Assembly: GCF_014697625.1 (NCBI RefSeq)
Contig: NZ_JACJSG010000016.1
Location: 62,001 to 126,000 of the forward strand
Length of the DNA: 64,000 nucleotides
Origin: Anabaena azotica FACHB-119
Lineage (GTDB): Bacteria > Cyanobacteriota > Cyanobacteriia > Cyanobacteriales > Nostocaceae
Direction: 5' to 3'
Shown here: positions 42,458-52,104 of the stretch, one piece after another
How positions within the stretch are numbered: the first letter of the stretch is position 1
Layout: each line of letters starts with the position of its first letter
Notes under the pieces: model-generated
Databases searched by the model: none
Seen by the model: the letters and a program-made list of their open reading frames with translations, nothing else
What the model was told of the DNA's origin: nothing
Made by a program: the position numbers and the translations under genes

Positions 42458-43852
42458 ATGTTGGGTCGGTTACTAGACGGACGGTATCGGATTATTCAAA
42501 CTTTGGCTTCAGGTGGCTTTAGTCAAACCTATATTGCTGAAGACACTAAACTTTATCACAAGCACTGTGTGGTCAAGCAACTGAAGCCGCAAGCCAGTGA
42601 ACCTACGACTTTGCGGTTAGCTAGAAGATTATTCGCCGCAGAGGCGCAACTTCTGCATGAATTGGGGCATCATGACCAAATTCCGCAATTACTAGCACAT
42701 TTTGAAGAAAATGAGGAATTTTACCTAGTTCAGCAATTGATTGTCGGTCATCCTTTAAATAGAGAACTGACCCCTGGGCAAAGGTGGAGTGAGGATTATG
42801 TAATTAATCTGTTACTGAACATCCTTCAACCTCTAGCTTTTGTTCATGAACATCACGTCATCCATCGGGATCTCAAACCCTCCAACTTAATTCGACGACA
42901 CAGCGATCGCAACATTGTTTTAATTGACTTTGGGGCAGTTAAACACATCAGTACTCAAGTAGCCAGTGTTCCAGATAGAACTAGAATGACGGTCAGTATC
43001 GGTACACCAGGATATATGCCCAGCGAACAGAGTCGGGGTAGCCCTAAATTTAGTAGCGATATTTACGCTGTTGGCATGATTTGCATTCAAGCATTAACCG
43101 GCTTAATGCCTGACCAGTTACCAGAAGATGACCATGCAGAGATGAGATGGCGACACTTAGTAGATATTAGTCCTGAGTTGGCAGATATCTTAGACAGAAT
43201 GGTACGCTATGACTTTCGGCAAAGATACCAATCAGCAGCAGAGGTACTAACATCTGTACAAGAGTTGGCATCTTACGCAGCACAAGCACAGTTAAGCACC
43301 ATAACCCTACACTCTCCACCCCCTCCGGTTCTGCCTCAATATCGTCAAGAAACTGCCTTACCAGCCGAACTTTTATCTAGTGAAATACCTACCGTAATAG
43401 CGCCCCACATAAGAGTGGGATGGGGCTTTTATCTCCAATGGGTATTTATCACTATTTTTGGTTACGTTGGAGGATTTTTAATCGGGTTTAACTTGTTAGC
43501 AGTAGCAGGAGACTTGGCGGCTGTTTGTTTTTGGGGGTTAGCAATTGGCGTGAAGCAGTGGTTAATATTACGTCTGAAAGTTTTCCGTCCTTCTTGGTTG
43601 TGGATATTTACAACTAGCCTATCTGTGGTTATTCCTTACTTGTTAGTAGGAGGGTTAAATAACTTTTGGGATTTTGCCCTATTACACGGATTAATTGTGG
43701 GGATTGCACAATGGCTAGTTTTACGGCGATTAGTTGATAAAGCTGGTTGGTGGCTATTAGTAAATGCCCTTGGTGGTTGGGTTGGAGGACTTATTTCTGG
43801 TGCGGTCTTAGTTTGGTTGTTGCGGCATCCAAAAATCTCCAATAATGGTTGA
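42458..43852 (+). CDS. Serine/threonine protein kinase with C-terminal membrane domain
   Basis: 464 residues. Kinase domain residues about 8-270: glycine loop LASGGFSQTYIAED, VAIK-like lysine in HCVVKQLKPQ, catalytic loop HVIHRDLKPSNLI, IDFGAVKHI (DFG), GTPGYMPSEQ (APE-like) and DIYAVGMIC. Residues about 325-455 hold five or six hydrophobic segments, so the kinase faces the cytoplasm from the membrane. This Hanks-type architecture is common in filamentous cyanobacteria. Substrates are unknown and no phosphatase adjoins. Confidence 0.92.
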   Translation: MLGRLLDGRYRIIQTLASGGFSQTYIAEDTKLYHKHCVVKQLKPQASEPTTLRLARRLFAAEAQLLHELGHHDQIPQLLAHFEENEEFYLVQQLIVGHPLNRELTPGQRWSEDYVINLLLNILQPLAFVHEHHVIHRDLKPSNLIRRHSDRNIVLIDFGAVKHISTQVASVPDRTRMTVSIGTPGYMPSEQSRGSPKFSSDIYAVGMICIQALTGLMPDQLPEDDHAEMRWRHLVDISPELADILDRMVRYDFRQRYQSAAEVLTSVQELASYAAQAQLSTITLHSPPPPVLPQYRQETALPAELLSSEIPTVIAPHIRVGWGFYLQWVFITIFGYVGGFLIGFNLLAVAGDLAAVCFWGLAIGVKQWLILRLKVFRPSWLWIFTTSLSVVIPYLLVGGLNNFWDFALLHGLIVGIAQWLVLRRLVDKAGWWLLVNALGGWVGGLISGAVLVWLLRHPKISNNG

Positions 43853-44101
43853 TTATAACACAATACGGTTCAGATAATTACTTACGATATGGTTGATTGA
43901 GTCGGTAATGGGTAATAGATAATTGTTTGTTACCAATTACCCATTACCAATTACCAACCCCCAAGATATGATATACAGCAGTTTCAATATTCGTGAAATA
44001 CTGTAGAGATTGACATGTAACGTCTCTACATTGTTTTGGGTTCTATGCTAGTACCTCATCTACCCAAAATATGCTGTAAAAAGCTTGTTGCAATAATTAA
44101 C

Positions 44102-44698
44102 CTAAAAACTTGAGCCTGGTTGCTTGAGAAATTCTTCCTCTTCGGGAGTAGAAACACGTCCTAAAATAATGTTGCGATGAGGGAAGCGTCCAAAACGCTC
44201 GATGATTTCTAGATGTTGCAATGCGTATGTAATTGGTGATGCACTCTCAGGATCATCATTTAGTTGCTGAAACAGCTTCACAGACTGATGCTGATGGGCT
44301 AAGTTTTCGCTATGTTCAAAAGGTAGGTAGAAAAACCACCTTTGTACAGGGAGAAATTCGCGGTCATAACCTTGGGTAACAGCGTGCTGGGCGGCTGCGA
44401 GTGCTTTGGAGTCAGTTGCAAATGCGGCGGGTGTTCCCCGAAAGATATTTCGCCCAAACTGATCTAGCAGCAGAATTAATGCTAAACAAGTGGCGGGTGA
44501 ATTTAACCAATTGTCTAGATATCCTGCTGCTGCTTGTTGATAATCTTGGAGAAATCGAGTTTTTAGTTCCTCATCTACTTCGGGGTTTTTGATAAACCAA
44601 AACGGCTTTGATTGACCATAATTAGGTTCATCAGGATGACCAAACCAGAATTGTAAGATACTCTGTGCTGGTGACATTACTTTGATTGATTTTGACAA
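44102..44698 (-). CDS. DUF924 family protein
   Basis: 198 residues. ILQFWFGHPDEPNYGQSKPF, ALILLLDQFGRNIFRGTPAA and WFFYLPFEHSENL are the hallmark blocks of DUF924, an all-helical TPR-like fold without an assigned biochemical role. It overlaps the upstream gene (44677-45240) by 22 bases, so both are probably one operon. Cytosolic; no signal peptide. Confidence 0.88.
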   Translation of the reverse strand: MSKSIKVMSPAQSILQFWFGHPDEPNYGQSKPFWFIKNPEVDEELKTRFLQDYQQAAAGYLDNWLNSPATCLALILLLDQFGRNIFRGTPAAFATDSKALAAAQHAVTQGYDREFLPVQRWFFYLPFEHSENLAHQHQSVKLFQQLNDDPESASPITYALQHLEIIERFGRFPHRNIILGRVSTPEEEEFLKQPGSSF

Positions 44699-45240
44699 AT
44701 TACTTGTCGCATTTTCCGCATATTTGCGGGCAATTCCAAGTTCATCGCTTGTTGAATGAATATGGAAGGTACGGGGATATTAGGAGTTGCTTGGACACCG
44801 TAAATTAGCAAAGTTCCGTTACCGCAATCTTGTAGTTCTAAATTGGCTGTAAAGTCAATAAAAGTTCCCTTTTCCATACGGAATTGAATTTTTTGACCTA
44901 GCACTTCTACAACGTTAAGATAAATCTCGACTTGAGCTGTGAAAAAAAGGAAAGCTTTTTGTGCTGCTTGATACAGACGTTTAACTTCCCCACGCTGTAG
45001 AACTTCGCTTTTAGTCACGTCTGGAAAGTATTGTACCCATCGGGGGTAATCAGTGACTTGTTGCCATACCTGCGATCGCACCAAGGGTAAGTACATACAA
45101 GCAGACACCGCACCACCCCAAGCAGTATGCGATCGCGTTTCTACTAATATTTCACCCTGCATCAACAACTGTTGTTTTTCTTGACTCCAAGTCATATGAG
45201 TACCTTTAATAACTGAGTCGGAAATATAAGATGCAGACAT
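44677..45240 (-). CDS. SRPBCC/START-like (polyketide cyclase type) protein
   Basis: 187 residues. The pattern VRSQVWQQVTDYPRWVQYFP followed by SEVLQRGEVKRLYQAAQKAF and a long C-terminal helix fits the coenzyme-Q-binding/START-like lipid-binding fold. Such proteins bind hydrophobic ligands; the ligand here is unknown. ATG at 45195 (MTWSQEKQ, AAAGG 7 bases upstream) is an alternative and perhaps better start than 45240. Translationally overlapping with the DUF924 gene downstream. Confidence 0.75.
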   Translation of the reverse strand: MSASYISDSVIKGTHMTWSQEKQQLLMQGEILVETRSHTAWGGAVSACMYLPLVRSQVWQQVTDYPRWVQYFPDVTKSEVLQRGEVKRLYQAAQKAFLFFTAQVEIYLNVVEVLGQKIQFRMEKGTFIDFTANLELQDCGNGTLLIYGVQATPNIPVPSIFIQQAMNLELPANMRKMRQVICQNQSK

Positions 45241-45589
45241 AATAAATTATGGTCACTCCTCAGATTTTCCACCTTATAGGTTAAACTACAAATCATCTTT
45301 AAGCATGAAATTTAAACTAATCAATTCTAGTCCTACTTCAACGCCCAGGTTTTCTGCCACGAAGCATCTTTAAGTTATTTTTCCGAAAATTTACTTAAAA
45401 AACCGTATATGCAACCACAATATAAATTTTATTTAAAGTTAGATAAAAATAAATGGGAAGTGAGGAGTGGGAGGAGATGAGGGAGATGAGGGAGTGGGGG
45501 GAGATGAGGGAGTGAGAAGAACTATGGACTGTTGACTATGGACTGTTGACTATGGACTAATGACTATGGACTAATTCTCAAGAAAATAT
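45241..45589. repeat. Intergenic region with low-complexity and heptamer repeats
   Basis: 45455-45515 is a purine-rich GAGATGAGGGAG tract, the complement of the CTCCCTCAT family. 45521-45585 is a run of GGACTATGACTATT-like units (ACTATGGACTGTTG). No open frame of interest. Confidence 0.75.
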
Positions 45590-46327
45590 ATGGAACAGGC
45601 AGGCCCAGATTTCTATAATGATGAGGCAGTTTTTGCCAACTACATGAGCCTTCGCCAGCGTGTAGATACGGCTAACGACACCTTAGAAAAGCCAGTGATA
45701 ATGAATCTCATTCAACCTATTATTGGCAAACGTATCCTTGATTTGGGGTGTGGCGATGCGGCTATAGGTCGAGAACTCCTCCAGTCCGGCGCAGTTAGCT
45801 ACCTTGGCGTTGAAGGTTCTCATAAAATGGCGGCTGTGGGGAAGCAGACACTCGCAGACACCACCGGAGAAATAATTCTCCAGACGATTGAGAATTGGAC
45901 GTATCCCCAGGCAAGTTTTGATTTAGTCATTGCTAGACTCTCCCTGCATTATATCGCCAATCTCGCGCCAGTTTTCACCAAAGTTTTTCACACACTCTCA
46001 CCTACAGGACGGTTTGTCTTTTCCGTCGAGCATCCCGTAATTACCTCATGTGACCAAGGCTGGACATCTGGGACACCGCGCCAAGATTGGTTAGTCGATA
46101 ATTATTTTACGACCGGAGAGCGAGTCACGCATTGGCTCGGTGGTACAGTAAAGAAATATCACCGCACGGTGGAAGACTATTTTCATCTTCTGCAACAAGC
46201 AGGGTTTATTATTGATGATTTGCGGGAAGCCTGTCCGCAACGCGAGAACTTTTACGATATACAAACTTACGAAAGGCGATCGCGTATTCCTCTGTTTTTG
46301 ATTCTCGCAGCAAGTAAACCAGCATAA
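45590..46327 (+). CDS. Class I SAM-dependent methyltransferase
   Basis: 245 residues. SAM motif I is RILDLGCGDAAIGRELL, followed by YLGVEGSHKM, TIENWTYPQASFDLVIARLS and a Methyltransf_11-type tail (SPTGRFVFSVEHP). The acidic residue after the second strand (GVEGS) is the ribose contact. No membrane segment. Small-molecule substrate likely but unknown; neighbours give no clue. The start follows a repeat tract closely and has AAGAAAA rather than a good ribosome site. Confidence 0.85.
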   Translation: MEQAGPDFYNDEAVFANYMSLRQRVDTANDTLEKPVIMNLIQPIIGKRILDLGCGDAAIGRELLQSGAVSYLGVEGSHKMAAVGKQTLADTTGEIILQTIENWTYPQASFDLVIARLSLHYIANLAPVFTKVFHTLSPTGRFVFSVEHPVITSCDQGWTSGTPRQDWLVDNYFTTGERVTHWLGGTVKKYHRTVEDYFHLLQQAGFIIDDLREACPQRENFYDIQTYERRSRIPLFLILAASKPA

Positions 46328-46479
46328 CAGGGAACAGGGAACAGGGGACAGCGTTGAAAGTCTTTGTTGAACGCTCAAAGCCTTTCAATAACAAGGTTGA
46401 TACTCAAAACTCACCACTGTGCTATGAATGCCTGTTACCGTGACATTATACAGCAAAGTTGAAAACCAAAGGAAACGCA

Positions 46480-46674
46480 GTGACTCAATCTTCCTTAAAC
46501 CGCAAATTAATCCAGCTTCTAGGCGTGCTGCTAGGCATTGGTATAGCCACCTGGCTGCTAAGAGGCTTTGGTATTCTCACCTTTATTCCCGGTGGAGTAA
46601 TTTTACTATTTTTTCTCGGTGCGATCGCGATCGGTCTAATAGCCTACGCCCAAAAAACTTGGTGGCGTTTTTAG
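46480..46674 (+). CDS. Small two-helix membrane protein
   Basis: 64 residues from GTG at 46480, chosen because AAAGGAAA lies about 5 bases before it; a TTG at 46459 gives a longer frame without a ribosome site. Two hydrophobic helices (LIQLLGVLLGIGIATWLL and IPGGVILLFFLGAIAIGLIA) with a short turn, ending YAQKTWWRF. Family unknown to me; small conserved membrane proteins of this kind are common in cyanobacteria. Confidence 0.6.
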   Translation: MTQSSLNRKLIQLLGVLLGIGIATWLLRGFGILTFIPGGVILLFFLGAIAIGLIAYAQKTWWRF

Positions 46675-46681
46675 AGTCAAT

Positions 46682-46789
<108 letters not shown>

Positions 46790-46966
46790 TATTCTCCCCC
46801 ACCTTCCTCATCTCCCTCATCTCCCTCATCTCCCCCACTCCCTCATCTCCCCGTTCCCCTCCAGGGAGGGGCTAGGGGTGGGTTACTCCCTCATCTCCCC
46901 CACTCCCTCATCTCCCCCACCTTCCTCATCTCCCTCATCTCCCTCATCTCCCCCACCTCCCTACTC
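46790..46966. repeat. Pyrimidine-rich CTCATCTCCC repeats
   Basis: Repeated CTCATCTCCC and CCACTCCCTC units, interrupted by GGAGGGGCTAGGGGTGGG. Same family as the array at 36125-36229. The frame that runs through it is Pro/Ser-rich and not credible. Confidence 0.8.
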
Positions 46967-47818
46967 CTTCTCAACCAAGGTAAAGACTGTAATTTCTGGT
47001 CGCGCAAACAAGCGCAGGTGCAAGCCTGTCATTCCCAAGCCTCGGTTAGTGTGTAATAGCATATTGCCTACTTGATATCCTCCTGCGTAATACTTTCGCG
47101 CCCAAGGTGGTAGAATCATTGGCTTGAAAAAAGGTAGGCGTATTTGTCCACCGTGTGAATGTCCTGACAGTTGTAAATCAAATCTTCCCGTAGCTGCGCT
47201 ATTATTGGCAAAGTCTGGTTCATGGGCTAATAAAATTGCCGAACCATCCTTTGGTAATTGCTGCAATACTAAATCCAAGCGGTTTTTACCCATTTGTACA
47301 TCATCCACCCCAGCAATGTGTAACTTAGCCTTGCCTCTTTTTATGGTATTAACAGTATTACAAAGATGAGATATACCACTTTGTTCGAGAACTTTGATTA
47401 GGGCGTTGGTATCGTTCTCATGGTCATGATTACCCAAGACTACAAAAGTTTGGTCTTTGGGTGTAAGTTGTTCTAAAGCAGGCTGAAGAGATGGAATCAA
47501 CGACGAAGAATTACGGGTAACTAAGTCGCCTGTGATAGCTACTAAGTCCGGTTTTTGTTGGTTGACTAAACGAACAATACGCTGTAGGCGTTGCGTTGTC
47601 ATCCACTGGTCACGGTGAATATCGCTGATTTGCACAATCCGATAACCATGAAATTCCGGTGCTAGATGGGGTAAAGTTAGTTGTAAAGAATTAATTTCAA
47701 TCCAATTCGGTTCAATCAACTTGGCATACAATAGAGTACAAAATCCTAACCAAAATAACCAGCGAATATAAGGCCAAACGAATCTCCTGGCTTTGATGAG
47801 CCACTTGCGATTTTTCAA
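46961..47818 (-). CDS. Membrane-anchored metallophosphoesterase (YkuE-like)
   Basis: 285 residues. An N-terminal helix (about 13-32, IRWLFWLGFCTLLYAKLI) anchors it. Metal sites: QISDIHRDQW (D and H), AITGDLVTRNS (D), VVLGNHDHE (N, H), LLAHEPDF (H) and LSGHSHGGQ (H and H). This is the calcineurin-like two-metal centre; YkuE-type enzymes act on phosphoester lipids or related substrates. The stop lies in a pyrimidine-rich repeat tract, so the last residues (VEKE) may be repeat-derived. Confidence 0.9.
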   Translation of the reverse strand: MKNRKWLIKARRFVWPYIRWLFWLGFCTLLYAKLIEPNWIEINSLQLTLPHLAPEFHGYRIVQISDIHRDQWMTTQRLQRIVRLVNQQKPDLVAITGDLVTRNSSSLIPSLQPALEQLTPKDQTFVVLGNHDHENDTNALIKVLEQSGISHLCNTVNTIKRGKAKLHIAGVDDVQMGKNRLDLVLQQLPKDGSAILLAHEPDFANNSAATGRFDLQLSGHSHGGQIRLPFFKPMILPPWARKYYAGGYQVGNMLLHTNRGLGMTGLHLRLFARPEITVFTLVEKE

Positions 47819-48059
47819 GACTTAATCTCCTAATGATGTGACTGCCAGTTATGCCGTGATGTGATTTCTTGAAACTTGGCGCTAAATCATCTAGGGGTGG
47901 AAAGAACTATAGCTGTAGTCACATATATGACAACACCTTAAAAGCGTAAATATCACCAACAGTAATGTTTTCCCCCAGTCGCCAATCCCCAGTCGCCAAT
48001 CCCCTGCGATAAAATGTTAAAGATGTGATATATTATCTCTCTTAACTTACCCTTGGTTT

Positions 48060-49421
48060 ATGGGACTGCCAATTGTTGCTATTATCGGTCGCCCAAATGT
48101 GGGCAAATCTACCCTGGTTAATCGTCTCGCCGGGGAACAAACGGCGATCGTCCACGATGAACCGGGTGTGACACGCGATCGCACTTACTTACAAGCTTAT
48201 TGGGGCGATCGCGAATTTCAAGTGGTAGATACAGGCGGTTTGGTCTTTAACGATGACACAGAGTTCCTACCCCTGATACGCCAACAAGCAATGGCGGCGC
48301 TGACTGAAGCCAGTGCAGCAATATTTGTTGTCAACGGTCAAACAGGCCCCAATTCAGCAGATGAAGAAATAGCCGAATGGTTACGCCAACAACCAGTACC
48401 CGTGTTACTCGCAGTCAATAAATGCGAATCCCCAGAACAGGGATTGATTCAAGCTGCGGAATTTTGGCAACTGGGCTTAGGAGAACCATACCCGATCTCT
48501 GCAATTCATGGCAACGGTACAGGTGAGTTACTTGATGAACTCATTCAACACATTCCGGTGGTGACGGAAGTAGAAGAAACCAACGAAATTAAAATTGCCA
48601 TTGTCGGACGACCAAATGTCGGTAAATCAAGTTTATTAAACGCTTTTGTCGGTGAAGAACGGGTAATTGTTAGCCCCATCTCTGGAACAACCCGCGATGC
48701 AATAGACACTTTTATCGAACGGGAAGGACAAAAATATCGTTTAATTGACACAGCCGGGATTCGCAAAAAGAAAAGCATTGATTATGGTACAGAATTCTTT
48801 AGTATCAACCGTGCTTTTAAAGCCATTCGCCGCGCTGATGTGGTTTTATTGGTAATAGATGCCCTTGATGGAGTTACCGAACAAGACCAAAAATTAGCCG
48901 GGAGAATTATCGAAGAAGGTAGGGCTTGTGTCATCGTCGTTAATAAATGGGATGCGGTCGAGAAAGATTCATATACTATCTACGACTACGAGAAAAATCT
49001 GGAAGCCCGGCTACATTTTACAGAATGGGCTGATACTATCTTTGTCAGTGCGCTGACAGGACAAAGGGTAGAAAAGATTTTAGAGTTGGTGGTTAAAGCC
49101 AACGAAGAACACAAGCGCCGCGTCAGTACCTCAGTAATTAACGAAGTTCTCGAAGATGCTGTAAGTTGGCACTCTCCCCCAACCACTCGCGGCGGTCGTC
49201 AGGGTAGAATTTACTATGGTACGCAAGTCAGCACCCAACCCCCAACTATCGCCCTATTTGTCAACGACGCTAAACGCTTTAACGAAAACTACCGCCGTTA
49301 CATCGAAAGACAATTCCGCCAACAATTAGGCTTTAAAGGTACACCCATCCGCCTACTCTGGCGCAGCAAAAAAGTTAGAGATGCAGAAGTTGGTAGTGTC
49401 AACCGCGCAACTCGCGTTTAA
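48060..49421 (+). CDS. der: Ribosome-associated GTPase Der (EngA)
   Basis: 453 residues with two G domains in tandem: GRPNVGKSTL (about 9-18) and GRPNVGKSSL (about 184-193), each with DTAG/DTGG and NKCE/NKWD base-recognition motifs. The KH-like C-terminal domain (about 350-453) ends GTPIRLLWRSKK. Der is essential for 50S subunit assembly. TTGACTATGGAC repeats separate it from ecfT. Confidence 0.97.
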   Translation: MGLPIVAIIGRPNVGKSTLVNRLAGEQTAIVHDEPGVTRDRTYLQAYWGDREFQVVDTGGLVFNDDTEFLPLIRQQAMAALTEASAAIFVVNGQTGPNSADEEIAEWLRQQPVPVLLAVNKCESPEQGLIQAAEFWQLGLGEPYPISAIHGNGTGELLDELIQHIPVVTEVEETNEIKIAIVGRPNVGKSSLLNAFVGEERVIVSPISGTTRDAIDTFIEREGQKYRLIDTAGIRKKKSIDYGTEFFSINRAFKAIRRADVVLLVIDALDGVTEQDQKLAGRIIEEGRACVIVVNKWDAVEKDSYTIYDYEKNLEARLHFTEWADTIFVSALTGQRVEKILELVVKANEEHKRRVSTSVINEVLEDAVSWHSPPTTRGGRQGRIYYGTQVSTQPPTIALFVNDAKRFNENYRRYIERQFRQQLGFKGTPIRLLWRSKKVRDAEVGSVNRATRV

Positions 49422-49427
49422 GATTGG

Positions 49428-49535
49428 TCAACAGTCAACAGTCAACAGTCAACAGTCAACAGAGTTTCGGACTATGGACTATTGACTATGGACTATTGAC
49501 TATGGACTATTGACTATGGACTATTGACTATGGAC
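49428..49535. repeat. Heptamer tandem repeats running into the ecfT start
   Basis: First CAACAGT units (49428-49459), then about five 14-bp units GACTATGGACTATT (49470-49535). The last unit contains the ecfT ATG, so the repeat supplies the translation start region. Confidence 0.85.
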
Positions 49536-50459
49536 TTACTGCGATCGCTACCTTTAGGACTATACTTAGAACAGCCCCAAACTTGGTTACATAAACTCGA
49601 TCCGCGAGTTAAGTTCATTTGGTTAATGAGTTTTCTTACCAGCTACAGTTTTGCCAATAACTTGTGGCGGGTACTACTGGTAGCATTATTAATAATTCTG
49701 ACTGTCACTGCCCAAATTCCCCGACGAGTATGGCAACAGCAGATGGGCTGGTTATTAACATTATCATTTTTTGTGTTGCTCATCGGAGCCATTAGTCCTG
49801 ATGCAATGGGTGTAGAATACCAACCACGCCTCCCAGCCAACCCCCAAGTTTTAACCCAGCCAGCCAACACAAATAATTCCCCAACAGCCCCAGAACCAGT
49901 AAAAAGTAGTAAAAGCTATAGTTACGTCTTATTTCACAAAGGCCCAGTCAAAGTCACCCGCCGTTCTCTAGATTTAGCTGTCAGCCTGAGTTCAATTTTG
50001 TTTACCGTAATCTACAGTTCTACCTTATATTTACTGACAACCGCACCAGAAGAAATTACATCTGGTATAGAAAGCTTAATGCAGCCCCTACGCCGATTTA
50101 AGATACCAGTAACAGAACTGACATTGACTTTAACCTTATCCTTACGTTTCATTCCCCTAGTTCTAGAAGAAGTGCAAAATCTCATCCGTTCTGTGATGAC
50201 TAGGGCGATAAATTGGAAAAAACTCGGCTTAAAAGGTGCAGTTAAAGTTTGGATGATTGTAGCCGAGAGACTATTAGAAAACTTGCTACTCAGGGCTTCG
50301 CAAATGGCTAGCGCCATGACAGTACGCGGTTTTACCAGCCCCAACGAACACCGAGTCCCTTGGCACGATTTACGCTTAAAATCATGGGATTGGCTAGCGA
50401 TCGCTATTCTTACCATATTTTGGGGCATCAGAATAGTCTTTGGCAATGAAATTTCATAG
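49530..50459 (+). CDS. ECF transporter transmembrane protein (CbiQ/EcfT)
   Basis: 309 residues from ATG at 49530 (MDLLRSLPLGLYL). LDPRVKFIWLMSFLTSYSFA is the CbiQ/EcfT N-terminal motif; five or six membrane helices follow. The coupling helix region near the end has AMTVRGFTSPNEH, the Ala-Arg-Gly motif that contacts the ATPases. The T component joins a vitamin- or metal-binding S component to the ATP-driven pair; no S component or ATPase gene lies here, so those are elsewhere. Start region built from the tandem repeat, without Shine-Dalgarno. Confidence 0.88.
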   Translation: MDLLRSLPLGLYLEQPQTWLHKLDPRVKFIWLMSFLTSYSFANNLWRVLLVALLIILTVTAQIPRRVWQQQMGWLLTLSFFVLLIGAISPDAMGVEYQPRLPANPQVLTQPANTNNSPTAPEPVKSSKSYSYVLFHKGPVKVTRRSLDLAVSLSSILFTVIYSSTLYLLTTAPEEITSGIESLMQPLRRFKIPVTELTLTLTLSLRFIPLVLEEVQNLIRSVMTRAINWKKLGLKGAVKVWMIVAERLLENLLLRASQMASAMTVRGFTSPNEHRVPWHDLRLKSWDWLAIAILTIFWGIRIVFGNEIS

Positions 50460-51160
50460 AAGCTAGGGACTGGGGAAGGGGAAAGGGAAAGGGGGAAAGG
50501 GGGAAAGGGGAAAGGGGAAAGGCACAACTGACAACTGATAACTGATAACTGATAACTGATAACTGTCACCTGTCAACTTTTCCCCAAACTGTAGCAATAC
50601 CGACTGTTATCACAAACAGTTATTAGGAAAATTCGCCTGTTGGCTATTTTGCTCTAACAAGCGATAATTATGTAAACATGGAGAAAAGTTAGATTCAACA
50701 GCAGGATAAAAGTCTGTGCCAACAACTCCAAAGGGCGCATCTCAACGTCACTGGAAGCCGCCAACAAACGCATCAGGGATTTTCTGTGCTGCCAATGACA
50801 GTTGTGAGAGGGGGACAGTTGACAGGTAATAGGTGACAGGTGACAGGTGACAGGTAACAAGAGTTATAAATTCTCCTCCATCTCCCTTTTCCCCTCCTCT
50901 TAGGGGTTAGGGGTGGGTTACTCCCTCATCTTCCCCCACTCCCTCATCTCCCCCATCTCCCCCCACTCCCCCCACTCCCCACTGCTGGCTTAGTCTACCA
51001 ATGAAGAATGAGATCAAGGTCTTCATAAGCACAATTTAAGGGTAAAATTTGCTGATTCTCACCTGACTGTATCCCAATATTCTGGCGCAAGAGAAAATAT
51101 CGTCCGAATATGGGAATTTGATTGCAAAAAAAATTATAGATTCTGCTACTTGATTGATAG
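50460..51160. other. Intergenic region with polypurine mirror repeat and short tandem repeats
   Basis: 50468-50520 is a GGGGAAAGGGGAAAG tract, nearly a pure purine mirror repeat. 50523-50573 carries CAACTGATAACTGATAACTG units. 50816-50862 carries GACAGGTAATAGGTGACAGG units. 50906-50990 has CTCATCTCCCCC units. Between 50600 and 50810 is unique sequence without an open frame. The pipX promoter should lie within about 51000-51150. Confidence 0.6.
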
Positions 51161-51439
51161 ATGAATCCAGAAACCTCGGAAACTTACATAAATCACCCTA
51201 CTTGGGGTTTGCTATATCGGATCTGTATGGTTGATGAAAACCAGGATCTGTTTACTACACTTTACGCCCAACGCTTGTTTTTTCTAGTAGTGAATGACAT
51301 TAAAGCGATTAAGTTCCAGCCTATAGGACGCACTGAAGCAAGAATGCTGTTGGAAAATCGTTTACGGACTTTACGTCGTAATGGTCAATCACAGGAGTAC
51401 GATCAGCTTCAGAGTGTTTTCCAACGCACCTTCCAATGA
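51161..51439 (+). CDS. pipX: PII-interacting protein PipX
   Basis: 92 residues. NHPTWGLLYRICMVDENQDL, then YAQRLFFLVV, FQPIGRTEARMLLENRL and LQSVFQRTFQ match PipX over the full length, including the Tudor-like N domain and two C-terminal helices. PipX binds the nitrogen sensor PII or the activator NtcA and tunes nitrogen-responsive transcription. It overlaps pipY by 4 bases, the known pipXY operon. Confidence 0.96.
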   Translation: MNPETSETYINHPTWGLLYRICMVDENQDLFTTLYAQRLFFLVVNDIKAIKFQPIGRTEARMLLENRLRTLRRNGQSQEYDQLQSVFQRTFQ

Positions 51440-52104
51440 TGAGTTCGATTAGCGAACAGGTTACTCAAATTCAGGCCTCCCTACCGCCTTCAGTCAGGTT
51501 AATTGCTGTCACTAAGCAAATGCCGACTGAAGTTATTCGTGCTGCCTATGCTGCTGGTATCCGCGATTTTGGCGAAAATCGTATCCAAGAGGCGGCTGCT
51601 AAACAAGCCCAGTTACAAGACTTACCGGATATTACTTGGCACTTTATCGGACATTTGCAAACGAACAAGGCCAAGAAAGCTCTAGAACTATTTGACTGGA
51701 TTCACTCTGTAGATAATTTGAAATTAGCACAGCGCCTAGACGAATTAGCCCAACAGCTAGGAGTTGAGCCAAAAGTTTGCCTACAAGTGAAAATCCTTCC
51801 AGACCCCAATAAGTCTGGTTGGACTGTACCAGAGCTACTAACCGATTTACCAGCACTTGACCTTTGTAAAAATTTACAAATTCAGGGTTTAATGACAATT
51901 CCGCCCTTTGGTTTAGATAACGCGGAAATCCTTTATGTATTTAACAGCACTTGCAAATTAGCCAAGGAAATTGCGGAAAAACCTTGGTCACACATTCAGA
52001 TGAATGAGTTATCGATGGGTATGTCAGGCGACTACCAACTAGCAGTGCAAGCAGGCGCAACGATGATTAGATTGGGAACTATTTTATTTGGCAAGCGTAC
52101 TTAA
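51436..52104 (+). CDS. pipY: PLP homeostasis protein PipY (YggS family)
   Basis: 222 residues, a single TIM-barrel PLP protein. LIAVTKQMPTEVIRAAY carries the PLP lysine; FGENRIQEA, WHFIGHLQTNK, IQGLMTIPPFG and LSMGMSGDYQLAVQAGATMI are the family blocks, with the phosphate site in the last. It has no catalytic activity known and keeps PLP and amino-acid pools balanced. The ATGA overlap with pipX shows coupled translation. Confidence 0.96.
   Translation: MMSSISEQVTQIQASLPPSVRLIAVTKQMPTEVIRAAYAAGIRDFGENRIQEAAAKQAQLQDLPDITWHFIGHLQTNKAKKALELFDWIHSVDNLKLAQRLDELAQQLGVEPKVCLQVKILPDPNKSGWTVPELLTDLPALDLCKNLQIQGLMTIPPFGLDNAEILYVFNSTCKLAKEIAEKPWSHIQMNELSMGMSGDYQLAVQAGATMIRLGTILFGKRT

Noticed and set aside
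49428..49535. CRISPR-like array
   Set aside because: Directly adjoining short units without unique spacers; these are heptamer tandem repeats.
50600..50810. Unique stretch upstream of pipX as a possible structured RNA or cobalamin riboswitch
   Set aside because: No conserved B12-box or other riboswitch core was recognised by eye, and the next gene is not a cobalamin gene. A covariance-model search would decide.
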